Shown piece after piece: positions 44,649 to 53,455 of a stretch of 64,000 nucleotides of DNA. This DNA comes from Leptospira fluminis (lineage in GTDB: Bacteria > Spirochaetota > Leptospiria > Leptospirales > Leptospiraceae): assembly GCF_004771275.1 (NCBI RefSeq), contig NZ_RQEV01000015.1, forward strand, positions 124,001-188,000. The letters are read 5' to 3'. Within the stretch, counting starts at the first letter, position 1. Each line of letters starts with the position of its first letter. Made by a program: the position numbers and the translations under genes. A model generated the notes under the pieces. The model had not been told where the DNA came from and searched no databases. It was given only the letters and a program-made list of their open reading frames with translations.

Positions 44649-45572
44649 ATGAATTCGATGGATTTTTTGATCAAAAACCGGGAAGGCCGGAATCTAATCG
44701 CCTGGCAGGATTCCCTATCCGAGCCGACAAATCCTCCGGTCCTCATTTGCGGAGGGTTTTCCAGAAGGATGAGTACCCTTAGCGCATTGGCCTGCTATCT
44801 CCTGAAAAACGGTGCGAACGTATACAGGTTCGATTATCTAGATCATGTGGGTCTGAGCGAAGGGGAAATTCTGGACTTTACCATTGCGAGCATGGAAAAA
44901 AGTTTGGAAAGCGTTCTCCCTTGGGTCTCCTCGTTGGAAGGGGAAACGAAAATCAATCTCTTAGCGATCAGCCTAGGCGCCGTACCTGCCGTTTTTCAGG
45001 CGGTCAAAAATCCCAATATCGCGGCGTTAGGTTGTCTTGTCGGAGTCGTTCATGCGAGAAGTACGTTCGAACGGGTTTTCGGAACCGACTATTATTCCTG
45101 GGAACACGATACATTGCCGGATACGATCGTCTTCGAAGGGCACAAATTAAATCCTCGCGGACTCTGGCAGGAAAATCTAAGAACCGGAGTGGCGGATTTT
45201 CCCGCCATGAAAGACGCGTTATCTAAGTTGTCCATTCCGGTAATGAATCTGGTGGCTTCCGAAGACCAATGGCTAACGTTGGAGGAAGTGAACGAGGCCT
45301 TCTCCGTTCCCGGAGGAGGAGAACGGAAAATCGTGGAGCTTCCGTACGGCGGACATGAATTGGCCAGAAATCCCCTGGCGCTTCGCTTAGCAATGAAACA
45401 TATCATCGCCGGATTTTTTTACGACGGGGATACGAGTCGCGTTTCGGATCCTAGTTTCGAGGAGATCGCCGACTTTCGGGTAGCGGATAGGAATCGTTCC
45501 CGCGGAAAGGAACTCCGCTTTTACGATCTGAGTCGGAACGAAAAGGAATCCTTGGCCTTCGGTAAAAGTTGA
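44649..45572 (+). CDS. luxD: LuxD-like acyltransferase / thioesterase
   Basis: This 307-residue alpha/beta hydrolase fits LuxD, which removes the acyl chain from acyl-ACP and gives free fatty acid to LuxE. The catalytic triad falls at LuxD-like positions: Ser108 in LLAISLGAVPA, Asp206 in ASEDQWLT, His236 in GGHELARNP (V. harveyi S114/D211/H241, recalled). Other LuxD blocks: VLICGGFSRRM, VYRFDYLDHVGLSEGEI. It overlaps the following dehydratase gene at TGATG. With LuxC and LuxE it completes the three-part aldehyde-forming complex. Confidence 0.87.
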   Translation: MNSMDFLIKNREGRNLIAWQDSLSEPTNPPVLICGGFSRRMSTLSALACYLLKNGANVYRFDYLDHVGLSEGEILDFTIASMEKSLESVLPWVSSLEGETKINLLAISLGAVPAVFQAVKNPNIAALGCLVGVVHARSTFERVFGTDYYSWEHDTLPDTIVFEGHKLNPRGLWQENLRTGVADFPAMKDALSKLSIPVMNLVASEDQWLTLEEVNEAFSVPGGGERKIVELPYGGHELARNPLALRLAMKHIIAGFFYDGDTSRVSDPSFEEIADFRVADRNRSRGKELRFYDLSRNEKESLAFGKS

Positions 45573-46528
45573 TGGGAAGACGCACTTTAGATCTTCCGGA
45601 CGCGGCCGACATTGCGGACACGTTTTTGCGCGTGGAGAAATTCGTTCCTTCCTCTCCTCTCTTAGCGTCTCCTTTTGCGGGAAAGGATTGTTGGTTGAAG
45701 CTGGAATCCTTACAACGTACAGGTTCCTTTAAAATCAGGGGCGCGACCGCCGCTTTGACAAAGATTCCGCAAGGGGAGAACATCGTGACTTGTTCCGCCG
45801 GGAATCACGGTCTAGCCGTTGCCGTAGTCGCGAAAGAGTTGGGAATCAAGGCTACGATCGTAGTCTCCCAAAAGGCTTCCCCCAAAAAGATAGAGTTACT
45901 ACGCAAAGAGACGGAGGATCTGATCGTTCACGGCATAGACTACGACGAAGCGGAGGACTTTGCCCGGGAACTCGCGGAAAGCAGGAATGTCAGATACCTT
46001 TCTCCCTACAACGATCCCGATGTGATCCTCGGGCAGGCGAGCGTGGGAGTGGAATTACTTTCCTCCTTTTCCGGGCCGATCACCGTCGTGTGTCCGATCG
46101 GAGGAGGAGGACTCGCCGCCGGAATCGGCATGGCTCTTTCTTTCAGACCGGGAAGCAGATTGATCGGAGTGGAGGCCGCCAACTCCGCGCCGATGAAGTT
46201 GGCCTTGGATAGGGGAGAGACCGTTCCGATCGACATATTCCCGACCATCGCCGAGGGCCTAGCGGGGAATCTGGAAAGAGGAAGCATCACTGTGGGCTTA
46301 TTATCCAAGTACTCGGAATCCACACTCGCCGTTACCGAGTCCCAGATCAGGGACGGAATGAAATATTTGGCCTTGCATCACGGGATCGTGACGGAAGGCG
46401 CCGGCTCGGTCGCGATGGCCGCGATTTTGGCGGGAGAATTTCCCTTTCCGAAAGGACAACCGTTGATCGCTCTCGTGTCGGGGAGGAATATAGATCTGGA
46501 TACCTGGAAGGGATTCCTTGAATCATAA
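45572..46528 (+). CDS. Threonine-dehydratase-like PLP enzyme (fold type II)
   Basis: The ATG at 45572 overlaps the luxD stop. The 318-residue enzyme has the lysine motif QRTGSFKIRGA, SAGNHGLAVA, the phosphate loop GGGGLAAGI, and VTEGAGSVAMAA near the end. These fit serine/threonine ammonia-lyases or serine racemase without a regulatory domain. In a cluster with an amino-acid hydroxylase it could eliminate water from a beta-hydroxy amino acid or racemise an amino acid; simple threonine deamination is the alternative. Length normal for the catalytic-only form. Confidence 0.83.
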   Translation: MGRRTLDLPDAADIADTFLRVEKFVPSSPLLASPFAGKDCWLKLESLQRTGSFKIRGATAALTKIPQGENIVTCSAGNHGLAVAVVAKELGIKATIVVSQKASPKKIELLRKETEDLIVHGIDYDEAEDFARELAESRNVRYLSPYNDPDVILGQASVGVELLSSFSGPITVVCPIGGGGLAAGIGMALSFRPGSRLIGVEAANSAPMKLALDRGETVPIDIFPTIAEGLAGNLERGSITVGLLSKYSESTLAVTESQIRDGMKYLALHHGIVTEGAGSVAMAAILAGEFPFPKGQPLIALVSGRNIDLDTWKGFLES

Positions 46529-46556
46529 ATTCGAATATTCTAAATCGTTAACGTAA

Positions 46557-47696
46557 ATGTCCTATAAGAAAATTTTAATTCTACACGATTACCAAAAGAT
46601 CGGAAAGGGGATGATTTCGGCGTTCCCGAAAGATCAATACGAAGTTTCCGTCCTGACTTCCGGATCTCCCGCAGGAGTATTCCGTTCGGATTTGCCGTCC
46701 GACGCGGCCAGAGTCCGCAAGATCAAGACGGATTGGGGAAAGGATTTCGTTCCGGAAGAGGATCTGTTCCGGGAAAGGGAAACGGAAATCGTTACGAACG
46801 ACGAAGCTTGCCTATTCGCTTGCTCCCGTCTCAGGCGGTTTTTCGGATTACCGGTAAGATCCCCTTCCAACCAGATCGCTTATTCCAACAAGATCGTTAT
46901 GAAATCCTACCTTTCGAAAGCCGGGATTTCAGTACCGACTTTCAAACGAATCGATTGGGATCTTTATGACTCCCGTACGCTTCCCCTGGAGGTGGCAAAG
47001 GAGTTTTCCTTTCCGCTCGTGGTAAAACCGGAGGAAGGAGGCTATAACGAGGGAGTAGAGATATTCAAAGATAAGCATGAATTAAGTCATTGGGCGGAAT
47101 TGCATTTCGGAGAGCCGGGATGGCAATTGGAAGCGTTCGTTTCCGGAAGTCTATTTCATGCGAACTCCATCATTCTGGACGGAAAGACCTTTCCCGTCCA
47201 AGTGGGGGCATATACGAGTCCGCCTCTAGGGGCCAACTTCGGACGCGGATTCGGAAGTGTTACGCTTCCGAAAGAACATAGAATTCATGCGATCGGTACG
47301 GAACTGAACGCGAAGATCGCGGAAGTTCTAGGAAAGGAAGGCCGCTTCATTCTTCATACCGAATTCTTTGTGGATCGAGATCAAAACGCGACGGTGATCG
47401 ATGTGGCAGCAAGAGCTCCCGGGGCTCTTGTTTCCGACATAGCGGAAATTCATTCGAAAGTGAATTTGGAGGCTGCCAATTTTAGAATGCAGATCGGCGA
47501 GGAACCCTGCCTTCCATTGGAGACGGGCATTTTTGCCGGTTGGTTCTGGTCCTGTCCGAAAAAGGACGGATCCGTGACCAGCCTAACCTTATGGGGAGAT
47601 CATTTCGGAGATTTGCTCCGAGACTTACGCGGGATCGCGCTCGGAATCGGAAATCTTCAGAGTCTTCCTTGGCTGGAGGAACTTTATGAAAACTAG
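46557..47696 (+). CDS. ATP-grasp carboxylate-amine ligase
   Basis: This 379-residue protein shows the ATP-grasp fold: an N-terminal Rossmann-like region (KKILILHDYQKIGKGM), the grasp lysine block FPLVVKPEEGGYNEGVEIF, WQLEAFVSGSLF, and the metal/nucleotide block TEFFVDRDQNATVIDVAARAPG. It resembles L-amino-acid ligases that join an amino acid to another amino acid or amine by an acyl-phosphate. No Shine-Dalgarno is obvious. It overlaps the condensation gene by 11 bases, which supports joint action in amide formation. Confidence 0.8.
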   Translation: MSYKKILILHDYQKIGKGMISAFPKDQYEVSVLTSGSPAGVFRSDLPSDAARVRKIKTDWGKDFVPEEDLFRERETEIVTNDEACLFACSRLRRFFGLPVRSPSNQIAYSNKIVMKSYLSKAGISVPTFKRIDWDLYDSRTLPLEVAKEFSFPLVVKPEEGGYNEGVEIFKDKHELSHWAELHFGEPGWQLEAFVSGSLFHANSIILDGKTFPVQVGAYTSPPLGANFGRGFGSVTLPKEHRIHAIGTELNAKIAEVLGKEGRFILHTEFFVDRDQNATVIDVAARAPGALVSDIAEIHSKVNLEAANFRMQIGEEPCLPLETGIFAGWFWSCPKKDGSVTSLTLWGDHFGDLLRDLRGIALGIGNLQSLPWLEELYEN

Positions 47697-49116
47697 AATC
47701 TTTCCCGCATCGCCGAACCAGGTCCGCCATTGGAGACACGCATGTAGGTTTCCCGAATCTCCCGCGTTAAATATGACGGTCGGTCTCCATATGGAAGGCT
47801 TCCTCGATCTGGAAACCGTTCGACTCGCAGTGGTGCGGACCTTGGAAAGACACGACTCCCTATTCGCGAAACCGTTTTGGGCGGACGGGGAATTGTATTG
47901 GGAAAGCGCCGCTTCGAAGGATGGAGATTCCGTCCTCGAAGTTGTGAGATGCGAAGATAAAAAAACGGTCCTCGAAGAGATTCGGAACGAGGCCAAAAGA
48001 CCCTTCCGATTGGAGCGGGAATATCCGGTAAGAGCGAGAATTTTTCCGATCTCCGAATTCGAGAACATAGTTATATTAAACGTTCATCATATAGCTTTGG
48101 ACGGCTGGTCCGTCGAGCTTTTGGTCAAAGAGATAGCGACCCGCTACAACAATCTGTTCTTGGGGGAGCCGGATTTGAATCAGAAAAAATCCCCGTCCTT
48201 CGAAGGGTTCTCGAAATACCAATCCGAATTCGAACGCACCTCTCACGGAATTTCAGATTCGTCGTACTGGAAAAAGGAATTGGAGAACGTTAAAACCGGA
48301 AGCGGATTTCCGCCCGACATTCGCGGAGAGAGCCTTTCTTCCTGGCCTCTCGGTCGTATGTCCTGGAGTTTCTTGACCACAGAACTTTCGGACCTTACTA
48401 AAGAAGCGGCTAAAGTCGCGGGAGTCACTCCGTTCGTATTTTTGATCGGAGCTTTTGCACGGTTACTCGGCGTGGAAAGCGCGGAAGATGACGTTCTTGT
48501 GGGCGTCCCATTCGTGAATCGTCTCAGAGCGGAAGACGCGAATTTGGTGGGATTCGTAGTGAATACATTGCCTTTACGTTTCAAGGTTTCCGAAAGAAAC
48601 GATCCTCAATATATTAAAAATGTTTCACATACTTGCGGAGCCGCTTTTCTTCACCAAAGATTGCCTTACGTGAATATCCTGCGCGATTTGGGCCCGGAGT
48701 ATGAGACGTCCGCCAAACCGGTTTTCCGGACCATGTTCATTTTACAAGGCAGCCAAACGGCTCGGAATCAGTTTCTCGGTCTGAACTGCAACCAATCCTG
48801 GATTTCCACGGGAGGAGCGAAATACGAACAAACTTGGACGATAGAAGAACGGAACGGCGCTTATACTTTGGATGTGGAGTGGAATCCGGAATTATTTTCG
48901 GACGGGAAGATCGCCCGTCTGATGGAAAACTACGGAGAGATTCTGAGAAATCTTGCGAGTACTTTTGTCGATGGTAAGGACGGAAAAGAAGGAAGTGGAA
49001 CGGAGAAAAACCTCTCCTGGCCGGAGTTAAAGGATCTTGCCGACTTTTTTTCCGGTCCGATCGTCCTTGAATCGGATTCGAATCTGGATTTGAAGATCCA
49101 GAGACAGGGAGGATAA
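47686..49116 (+). CDS. Free-standing NRPS condensation domain protein
   Basis: This 476-residue protein is a condensation domain alone. The active-site motif VHHIALDGWS (H134-H135-x3-D139-G140) is intact, preceded by RRHDSLF-like sequence (LERHDSLFAKPF) and followed by the second-half blocks VLVGVPFVNRL and GFVVNTLPLRF (the C5-type NTLP). Condensation domains join a carrier-bound acyl group to an amine or alcohol. The partner carrier is likely the protein at 38360-38668. GGAGGAAC precedes the ATG. Confidence 0.88.
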   Translation: MKTRIFPASPNQVRHWRHACRFPESPALNMTVGLHMEGFLDLETVRLAVVRTLERHDSLFAKPFWADGELYWESAASKDGDSVLEVVRCEDKKTVLEEIRNEAKRPFRLEREYPVRARIFPISEFENIVILNVHHIALDGWSVELLVKEIATRYNNLFLGEPDLNQKKSPSFEGFSKYQSEFERTSHGISDSSYWKKELENVKTGSGFPPDIRGESLSSWPLGRMSWSFLTTELSDLTKEAAKVAGVTPFVFLIGAFARLLGVESAEDDVLVGVPFVNRLRAEDANLVGFVVNTLPLRFKVSERNDPQYIKNVSHTCGAAFLHQRLPYVNILRDLGPEYETSAKPVFRTMFILQGSQTARNQFLGLNCNQSWISTGGAKYEQTWTIEERNGAYTLDVEWNPELFSDGKIARLMENYGEILRNLASTFVDGKDGKEGSGTEKNLSWPELKDLADFFSGPIVLESDSNLDLKIQRQGG

Positions 49117-49126
49117 GTTCCCGTTT

Positions 49127-50044
49127 ATGGAGGATCCTGTCAGATCGATTCACCTTCTCTTTCCGGAATCGGATCGAATTGCGATTTCGAACCGTTTGCG
49201 ATTCATTCTGGACCCCGAGATTCGGATTACGTCGGGAGAGGAGACTCCCGAGGAGGACTCGTGTTTGTTTTTAGCTCCCCATGAATTCGACCTTTCGACG
49301 CAAGTTCGTCATCTGAGAAATACTTCTTGGAAATGGGTGCATTTGAGCACTGCGGGATACGATTTTTTTCCATTGGAGGAAGTCCCGATCGGGACCTGGG
49401 TGACTCGGAGTTGGAAAGCCTATGCGGAGCCTTTGGCGGAATACGTACTTCGTGCCGTGCTTCGTCATGCGCATTCGAATCTCGGGACCGGAGTACGAGG
49501 GCAAAGAATCGGAGTCGTCGGCTATGGGGAAGTCGGTCGCTTGGTGACGGAACTGCTTCATAAATTGGGAGCAAAGGTCACCGTATTGAGAAAAAGCGGA
49601 GGACCTGTGGAGTTCGGAGAAGTGACTCGGTCCAAATGGGATTTGTTGGATATGACCCAATTGGTTCTGACTCTTCCTCTGAACCGGGAATCCGAAAACA
49701 TCCTGGGACGAGAGTTTTTGGCACGCTGCTCCTCGGGGATGCACTTGGTCAACGTGTCGAGAGGGGAGTTGATCGACCAAGAGGCATTGTTGGATTTCAC
49801 GCGATCCAAAGAGTTGTGGGCCACTCTGGACGTGACTGTTCCCGAACCGTTGCCACCGAGACATCCTCTTCGTTTCGAGGAAAGAATCCTGATCTCGGAA
49901 CATGTGGCTTGGAACAGCGGTTCGGATCCGTATGGGGCAATCTTGGAGGATTTCGCTCGGATCTGGGAGTGTTTGAAAGTGGAAATCGATCCTCCGGGAT
50001 GTCTTCGCAAAGGTGAGTTTCGACACCGGGTATCGGGAGCTTAG
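49127..50044 (+). CDS. D-isomer-specific 2-hydroxyacid dehydrogenase family protein
   Basis: This 305-residue enzyme has the NAD-binding motif IGVVGYGEVGRLV (G132-Y-G-x2-G137), the substrate arginine in LVNVSRGELID, the acid in DVTVPEPLPPRHPL and the catalytic histidine in ISEHVAWNSG. The family interconverts 2-oxo and 2-hydroxy acids with NAD(P)H. It is the last gene of the cluster, 10 bases after the condensation gene with an AGGGAGG Shine-Dalgarno. It may reduce a 2-oxo acid derived from the amino acid arm of the pathway (inference). Confidence 0.84.
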   Translation: MEDPVRSIHLLFPESDRIAISNRLRFILDPEIRITSGEETPEEDSCLFLAPHEFDLSTQVRHLRNTSWKWVHLSTAGYDFFPLEEVPIGTWVTRSWKAYAEPLAEYVLRAVLRHAHSNLGTGVRGQRIGVVGYGEVGRLVTELLHKLGAKVTVLRKSGGPVEFGEVTRSKWDLLDMTQLVLTLPLNRESENILGREFLARCSSGMHLVNVSRGELIDQEALLDFTRSKELWATLDVTVPEPLPPRHPLRFEERILISEHVAWNSGSDPYGAILEDFARIWECLKVEIDPPGCLRKGEFRHRVSGA

Positions 50045-50101
50045 CGCCGATCCACCTAAAAAATACTTGCAAAACATCTATTCACTAATAACTTGTTAAG
50101 C

Positions 50102-50710
50102 ATGAAGGATCTGACGGAAAAGCAGCTCGCAGTGCTCCAATTTATCACGAATGTCATTAAAGAACGAGGGTTTCCTCCTACGATCCGAGAAATCGGGGAT
50201 GAATTCGGGATTACAGCTAAGGGGGCTTACGATCACCTCAAAGCAATCGAGAAAAAAGGGTACCTCAAGACTTCTAAGAACCAATCCAGAGCGATCGAAC
50301 TGACACGACAAAGTCCGTTTGAGGCCCTTCCCGTTCCGACACCTAGCATTCCTTTACTTGGTCGTGTCGCAGCCGGACTTCCGATTCTTGCGGAAGAGAA
50401 TATCGAATCGTACATTCCCATTCCGGAAGAACTTGCTTCGAAAGGGATGACGTTTGCGTTGAAAGTGCAAGGGGATTCTATGGAAGAGGCGGGGATTAAC
50501 GACGGAGACATCGCCATTATCCAGAAAAGGGACATCGCGCGGAACGGAGAAATCGTGGTGGCTCTTATCGGCGACGAAGCGACCTTAAAAGTATATTATA
50601 AGGAACCGGATCACATCAGGCTCGAGGCTCGAAATCCCAAATACAAACCGATCAAAACCAAAAAGGCAGTCATCATCGGCAAGCTAGTCGGGCTGTATCG
50701 AGTCTACTAA
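50102..50710 (+). CDS. lexA: LexA repressor (SOS response)
   Basis: ATG 50102 gives the normal LexA N-terminus MKDLTEKQLAVLQFI; a TTG nine bases earlier is less likely. The 202-residue protein has a winged helix (GFPPTIREIGDEFGITAKGA), the self-cleavage bond Ala91-Gly92 in GRVAAGLPI, the S24 serine in GDSMEEAGINDGD (S126) and the lysine K163 in DEATLKVYY. It represses DNA-damage genes and cleaves itself with RecA. I could not identify a palindromic SOS box in the short upstream gap. Confidence 0.93.
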   Translation: MKDLTEKQLAVLQFITNVIKERGFPPTIREIGDEFGITAKGAYDHLKAIEKKGYLKTSKNQSRAIELTRQSPFEALPVPTPSIPLLGRVAAGLPILAEENIESYIPIPEELASKGMTFALKVQGDSMEEAGINDGDIAIIQKRDIARNGEIVVALIGDEATLKVYYKEPDHIRLEARNPKYKPIKTKKAVIIGKLVGLYRVY

Positions 50711-50728
50711 GCGGGACCGAATTCCGAG

Positions 50729-50757
50729 TTGACACTTTCTTCCGACGGGAAAAAAAT
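50729..50757 (+). promoter_or_regulatory. Candidate promoter before the lipoprotein-ctpA-tsaD-pssA operon
   Basis: TTGACA at 50729-50734 and an AAAAAT -10-like hexamer at 50752-50757, 17 bases apart, end 9 bases before the GTG at 50767. Good -35, weak -10. Confidence 0.4.
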
Positions 50758-50766
50758 TCTGAAAGA

Positions 50767-51060
50767 GTGAAATTCCCTTCGACGTACCGTAAATTCGCGG
50801 CTTTTCTCCTGTTTTTCTTCGTCGTTTGTGCTTCTCCCAAAAAGGAGATCGGGGACGCGGAATTGAAATTAGTATTGGATTATCTTGCGGAAGTCAGGTT
50901 CGGAGAAAGACTTTCCGCCGTCTCCGAAAAACCGATCCAAACGGACAAACAGATCTTCTTAGCCGCTTGCGAACGTTATAGCTTGGATTCCTCCGCTCTA
51001 TTCAAGGCTCTGGAAGAGAAGCACCCTTCGATCTATTCCCGCTTGGTAAAAGAAGAATGA
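50767..51060 (+). CDS. Small lipoprotein, operon partner of ctpA
   Basis: This 97-residue protein starts at GTG, has a hydrophobic signal (FAAFLLFFFVVC) whose VVC likely is the lipobox, and a short helical mature part (ELKLVLDYLAEVRFGERL, SSALFKALEEKHPSIYSRLVKEE). Its stop overlaps the ctpA start as ATGA, so the two proteins are coupled; it may be an adaptor or partner of the protease, by analogy with NlpI-Prc (inference). No homologous family recognised. Confidence 0.65.
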   Translation: MKFPSTYRKFAAFLLFFFVVCASPKKEIGDAELKLVLDYLAEVRFGERLSAVSEKPIQTDKQIFLAACERYSLDSSALFKALEEKHPSIYSRLVKEE

Positions 51061-52427
51061 AAAATAAGGAAAGGTTGGTTTGGTTCGGAGCCGTTCTGGT
51101 TCTGAGTGTTGCTCTCGTATTTCGCCCCTCTCCGGTTCGTGCAATCTCCGAAACATCGGAGAAATACCTGCAATTGTTCCACGAAGTTTTGGGATTGGTC
51201 CAAAACGGTTACGTGGAACCGGTCAACGAGGAAAAAGCCTTTGTCGGAGCGATCAAAGGATTGATCGCATCTTTGGGAGATCCCCATTCCAATTTTTTGG
51301 ACGAGGAAGAATACCGGCAGATGAAGGAGGAAACCCGCGGGAGTTTCGGCGGGTTGGGAATGGAAGTCGCCTTTTCGGACGGAGCCATCGTGGTAGTTTC
51401 TCCGATCGAAGACACTCCGGCTATGCGTGCCGGAATTCTACCCCAGGATCGAATCGTGGAAATCGACGGTAAGAGCACGGCAAACCTGGGGTATTCCGAA
51501 GGGATCAAATTGATGCGCGGAAAACCGGGATCTTCGGTGACGATCAAGATAGAAAGAAAGAACCAAAAAGAACCGGTCCAGCTTACCTTGGTCCGTGAAA
51601 ATATCCAGATCCGTTATGTAAGATCGAATTATTTCAATAAGGAAAAAGTCGGGTACATTCGCTTAAACCAATTCATGGGCGAAAATACCCTGGAAGAATT
51701 CAAAAAGCAACTCAAGTCCTTGTCCGAAAAGAAAGCGGAAGGATTGATCGTGGACCTACGGATGAATCCGGGAGGACTCTTGCCTCTCGCGTCCGCTCTT
51801 TCCGATCTTTTTTTGCCCCCCGGATTGGACATCGTTTCGGTAAGGGGCAGGGGAGGAGAACTCGCGGACACTTCCAAATCCTCGAATTCGCCGGATAAAT
51901 TCACCAAGATTCCGATGATCGTGCTCATCAACGAGGGATCCGCTTCGGCGTCCGAGATTTTTGCAGGGGCCATGCAGGATCATGGTAGGGCAAAAATCCT
52001 TGGCACGACTTCGTACGGAAAAGGATCCGTGCAGTTCGTATACTCTCTTTCCCACGGCATGGCGGTCAAATTAACGGTACAGAAATACTATACTCCTTCC
52101 GGCCGTTCCTTGCATGGAAAAGGAATCCAGCCTGACGTGGTTGTCAAAGCCATAGAGCCGACGGAAGACGATCGTTTTTATCTCAGGAAGATCGGGGAAA
52201 AAAAACTTCTGGATCCGCTGATCGCAAAATTTCCGGACTATAGCGAATCGAATTTTCAGCATTTCGAGAAGGCGCTGAAGGAGCAGGGGATCAAACTTTC
52301 CTCCGACGTGGCTCGGATCTTATATAAAAATAGGACCCAAACGGAAAAGGAAAGGACTCTAACCGACGTGGATCTGGATCCCCAACTGCGTAAGGCCCTC
52401 GAAATCCTCTCGGAAAAAAAATCCTAA
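51057..52427 (+). CDS. ctpA: C-terminal processing peptidase, S41 family
   Basis: This 456-residue periplasmic protease has a signal-anchor (VLVLSVALVFRPS), an N-terminal cap helix region, a PDZ domain (about 90-170: GLGMEVAFSDGAIVVVSPIEDTPAMRAGILPQDRIVEI) and the S41 core. The catalytic serine is in NEGSASASEIFAGAM and the lysine in GTTSYGKGSVQ. It trims C-termini of envelope proteins. It is translationally coupled to the lipoprotein upstream, and tsaD begins 11 bases downstream. Confidence 0.9.
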   Translation: MKNKERLVWFGAVLVLSVALVFRPSPVRAISETSEKYLQLFHEVLGLVQNGYVEPVNEEKAFVGAIKGLIASLGDPHSNFLDEEEYRQMKEETRGSFGGLGMEVAFSDGAIVVVSPIEDTPAMRAGILPQDRIVEIDGKSTANLGYSEGIKLMRGKPGSSVTIKIERKNQKEPVQLTLVRENIQIRYVRSNYFNKEKVGYIRLNQFMGENTLEEFKKQLKSLSEKKAEGLIVDLRMNPGGLLPLASALSDLFLPPGLDIVSVRGRGGELADTSKSSNSPDKFTKIPMIVLINEGSASASEIFAGAMQDHGRAKILGTTSYGKGSVQFVYSLSHGMAVKLTVQKYYTPSGRSLHGKGIQPDVVVKAIEPTEDDRFYLRKIGEKKLLDPLIAKFPDYSESNFQHFEKALKEQGIKLSSDVARILYKNRTQTEKERTLTDVDLDPQLRKALEILSEKKS

Positions 52428-52438
52428 TCTAATTCCCA

Positions 52439-53455
52439 ATGATCGGGCTCGGTATAGAAAGCAGTTGCGATGAGACGAGCGTGGGTATCGTCAAAGACGG
52501 GACCGAGATATTGTCCCTCAAGATTTTCACTCAGATCGATCTTCACAAACCCTTTCGAGGAGTCGTACCGGAAATCGCTTCCCGTTCCCATTTGGAAAAG
52601 ATCAATCTAGTGCTCTCAGAGTCGATGGAGGAAGCGGGCATAGGATTCGAGGATCTGGATTACGTGGCGGTCACCCGTTCTCCCGGACTAACCGGGTCTT
52701 TGATGATCGGGGCACAGCTTGCCAGATGTATCCATGCGGTTTTCCGGACTCCGATCGTTCCGGTATGTCATTTGCAATCACACTTTGCGGCTTTACAGTT
52801 GGAAGGAGTGCAACCGATTTTTCCCACTCTCGGCCTATTGTTATCCGGGGGAAATTCCGCTATCTACCGTATTCCGGAATTCGGAAGGATGGAAACCGTA
52901 GGGGATACCATGGATGACGCACTCGGGGAAGCCTTCGATAAGGTAGCCGGATTGTTGGGATTGCCTTATCCGGGCGGACCCGCAATCGAAGAAGAAGCCT
53001 CCAAATACGTTCCGGAGGAGGGAGAAAAGGATTTGCTCCCCCCCTTGTTACGGAACCTGGAACAGGACCGAGTGGCTTTTTCCTTTTCGGGAGTAAAGAC
53101 TGCCGTGGCCCACTTGATCGCTAAACGACCCGAACTCCCCGTTCCGAAGGTTTGCTATCATTTTCAGAACACCGCCTTCGAGCTGGTGGAAAGAAATCTG
53201 AAAAGAGCCGTTGCCGTGACCGGATGCAGGCGAATTATCGCCGCGGGAGGAGTTTTGGCGAATTCCACCCTAAAAAAAAGACTTCGGAAGTTTGCGGAAA
53301 AAAATTATCTGGAATTATTTGCCCCAGATAAAAAGATCCTTTGCACGGACAACGGAGCTATGGTCGCGACTCTAGGTTATTATTTATTTCAGAAAGGATA
53401 TTCCACAGGTTTGGAATTTACGGTCAGTCCAGTGAGACAGGAGACGTATGTATGA
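52439..53455 (+). CDS. tsaD: tRNA threonylcarbamoyladenosine synthase subunit TsaD
   Basis: This 338-residue enzyme transfers threonylcarbamoyl to A37 of ANN-decoding tRNAs. Signatures: [14 protein letters not shown] at the start, the metal-binding pair H111-LQS-H115 in [64 protein letters not shown] and CTDNGAMVA. Length is standard. It is coupled to pssA by an ATGA overlap. Confidence 0.94.
   Translation: MIGLGIESSCDETSVGIVKDGTEILSLKIFTQIDLHKPFRGVVPEIASRSHLEKINLVLSESMEEAGIGFEDLDYVAVTRSPGLTGSLMIGAQLARCIHAVFRTPIVPVCHLQSHFAALQLEGVQPIFPTLGLLLSGGNSAIYRIPEFGRMETVGDTMDDALGEAFDKVAGLLGLPYPGGPAIEEEASKYVPEEGEKDLLPPLLRNLEQDRVAFSFSGVKTAVAHLIAKRPELPVPKVCYHFQNTAFELVERNLKRAVAVTGCRRIIAAGGVLANSTLKKRLRKFAEKNYLELFAPDKKILCTDNGAMVATLGYYLFQKGYSTGLEFTVSPVRQETYV

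Larger units (their letters stand above)
29368..50044 (+). other. Lux-containing biosynthetic gene cluster (19 genes, one strand)
   Basis: Nineteen consecutive plus-strand genes with overlaps or short gaps, from an AfsA-like enzyme to a 2-hydroxyacid dehydrogenase. They combine lipid chemistry (AfsA-like, desaturase, LuxC/D/E), oxygenases (HpaB-like, Fe/2OG, LuxA-like, FAD oxidase), amino-acid chemistry (ureohydrolase, PLP decarboxylase, dehydratase, methyltransferase) and assembly enzymes (adenylation, carrier protein, condensation, ATP-grasp). No regulator, transporter, phosphopantetheinyl transferase or flavin reductase lies inside. The largest gaps are about 80 bases. The borders are inferred from strand, spacing and function. 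Confidence 0.75.

Noticed and set aside
50045..50101. SOS box upstream of lexA
   Set aside because: No convincing palindrome could be found in the 57-base gap; TTGCAA and CTTGTTAAG are too short to claim.
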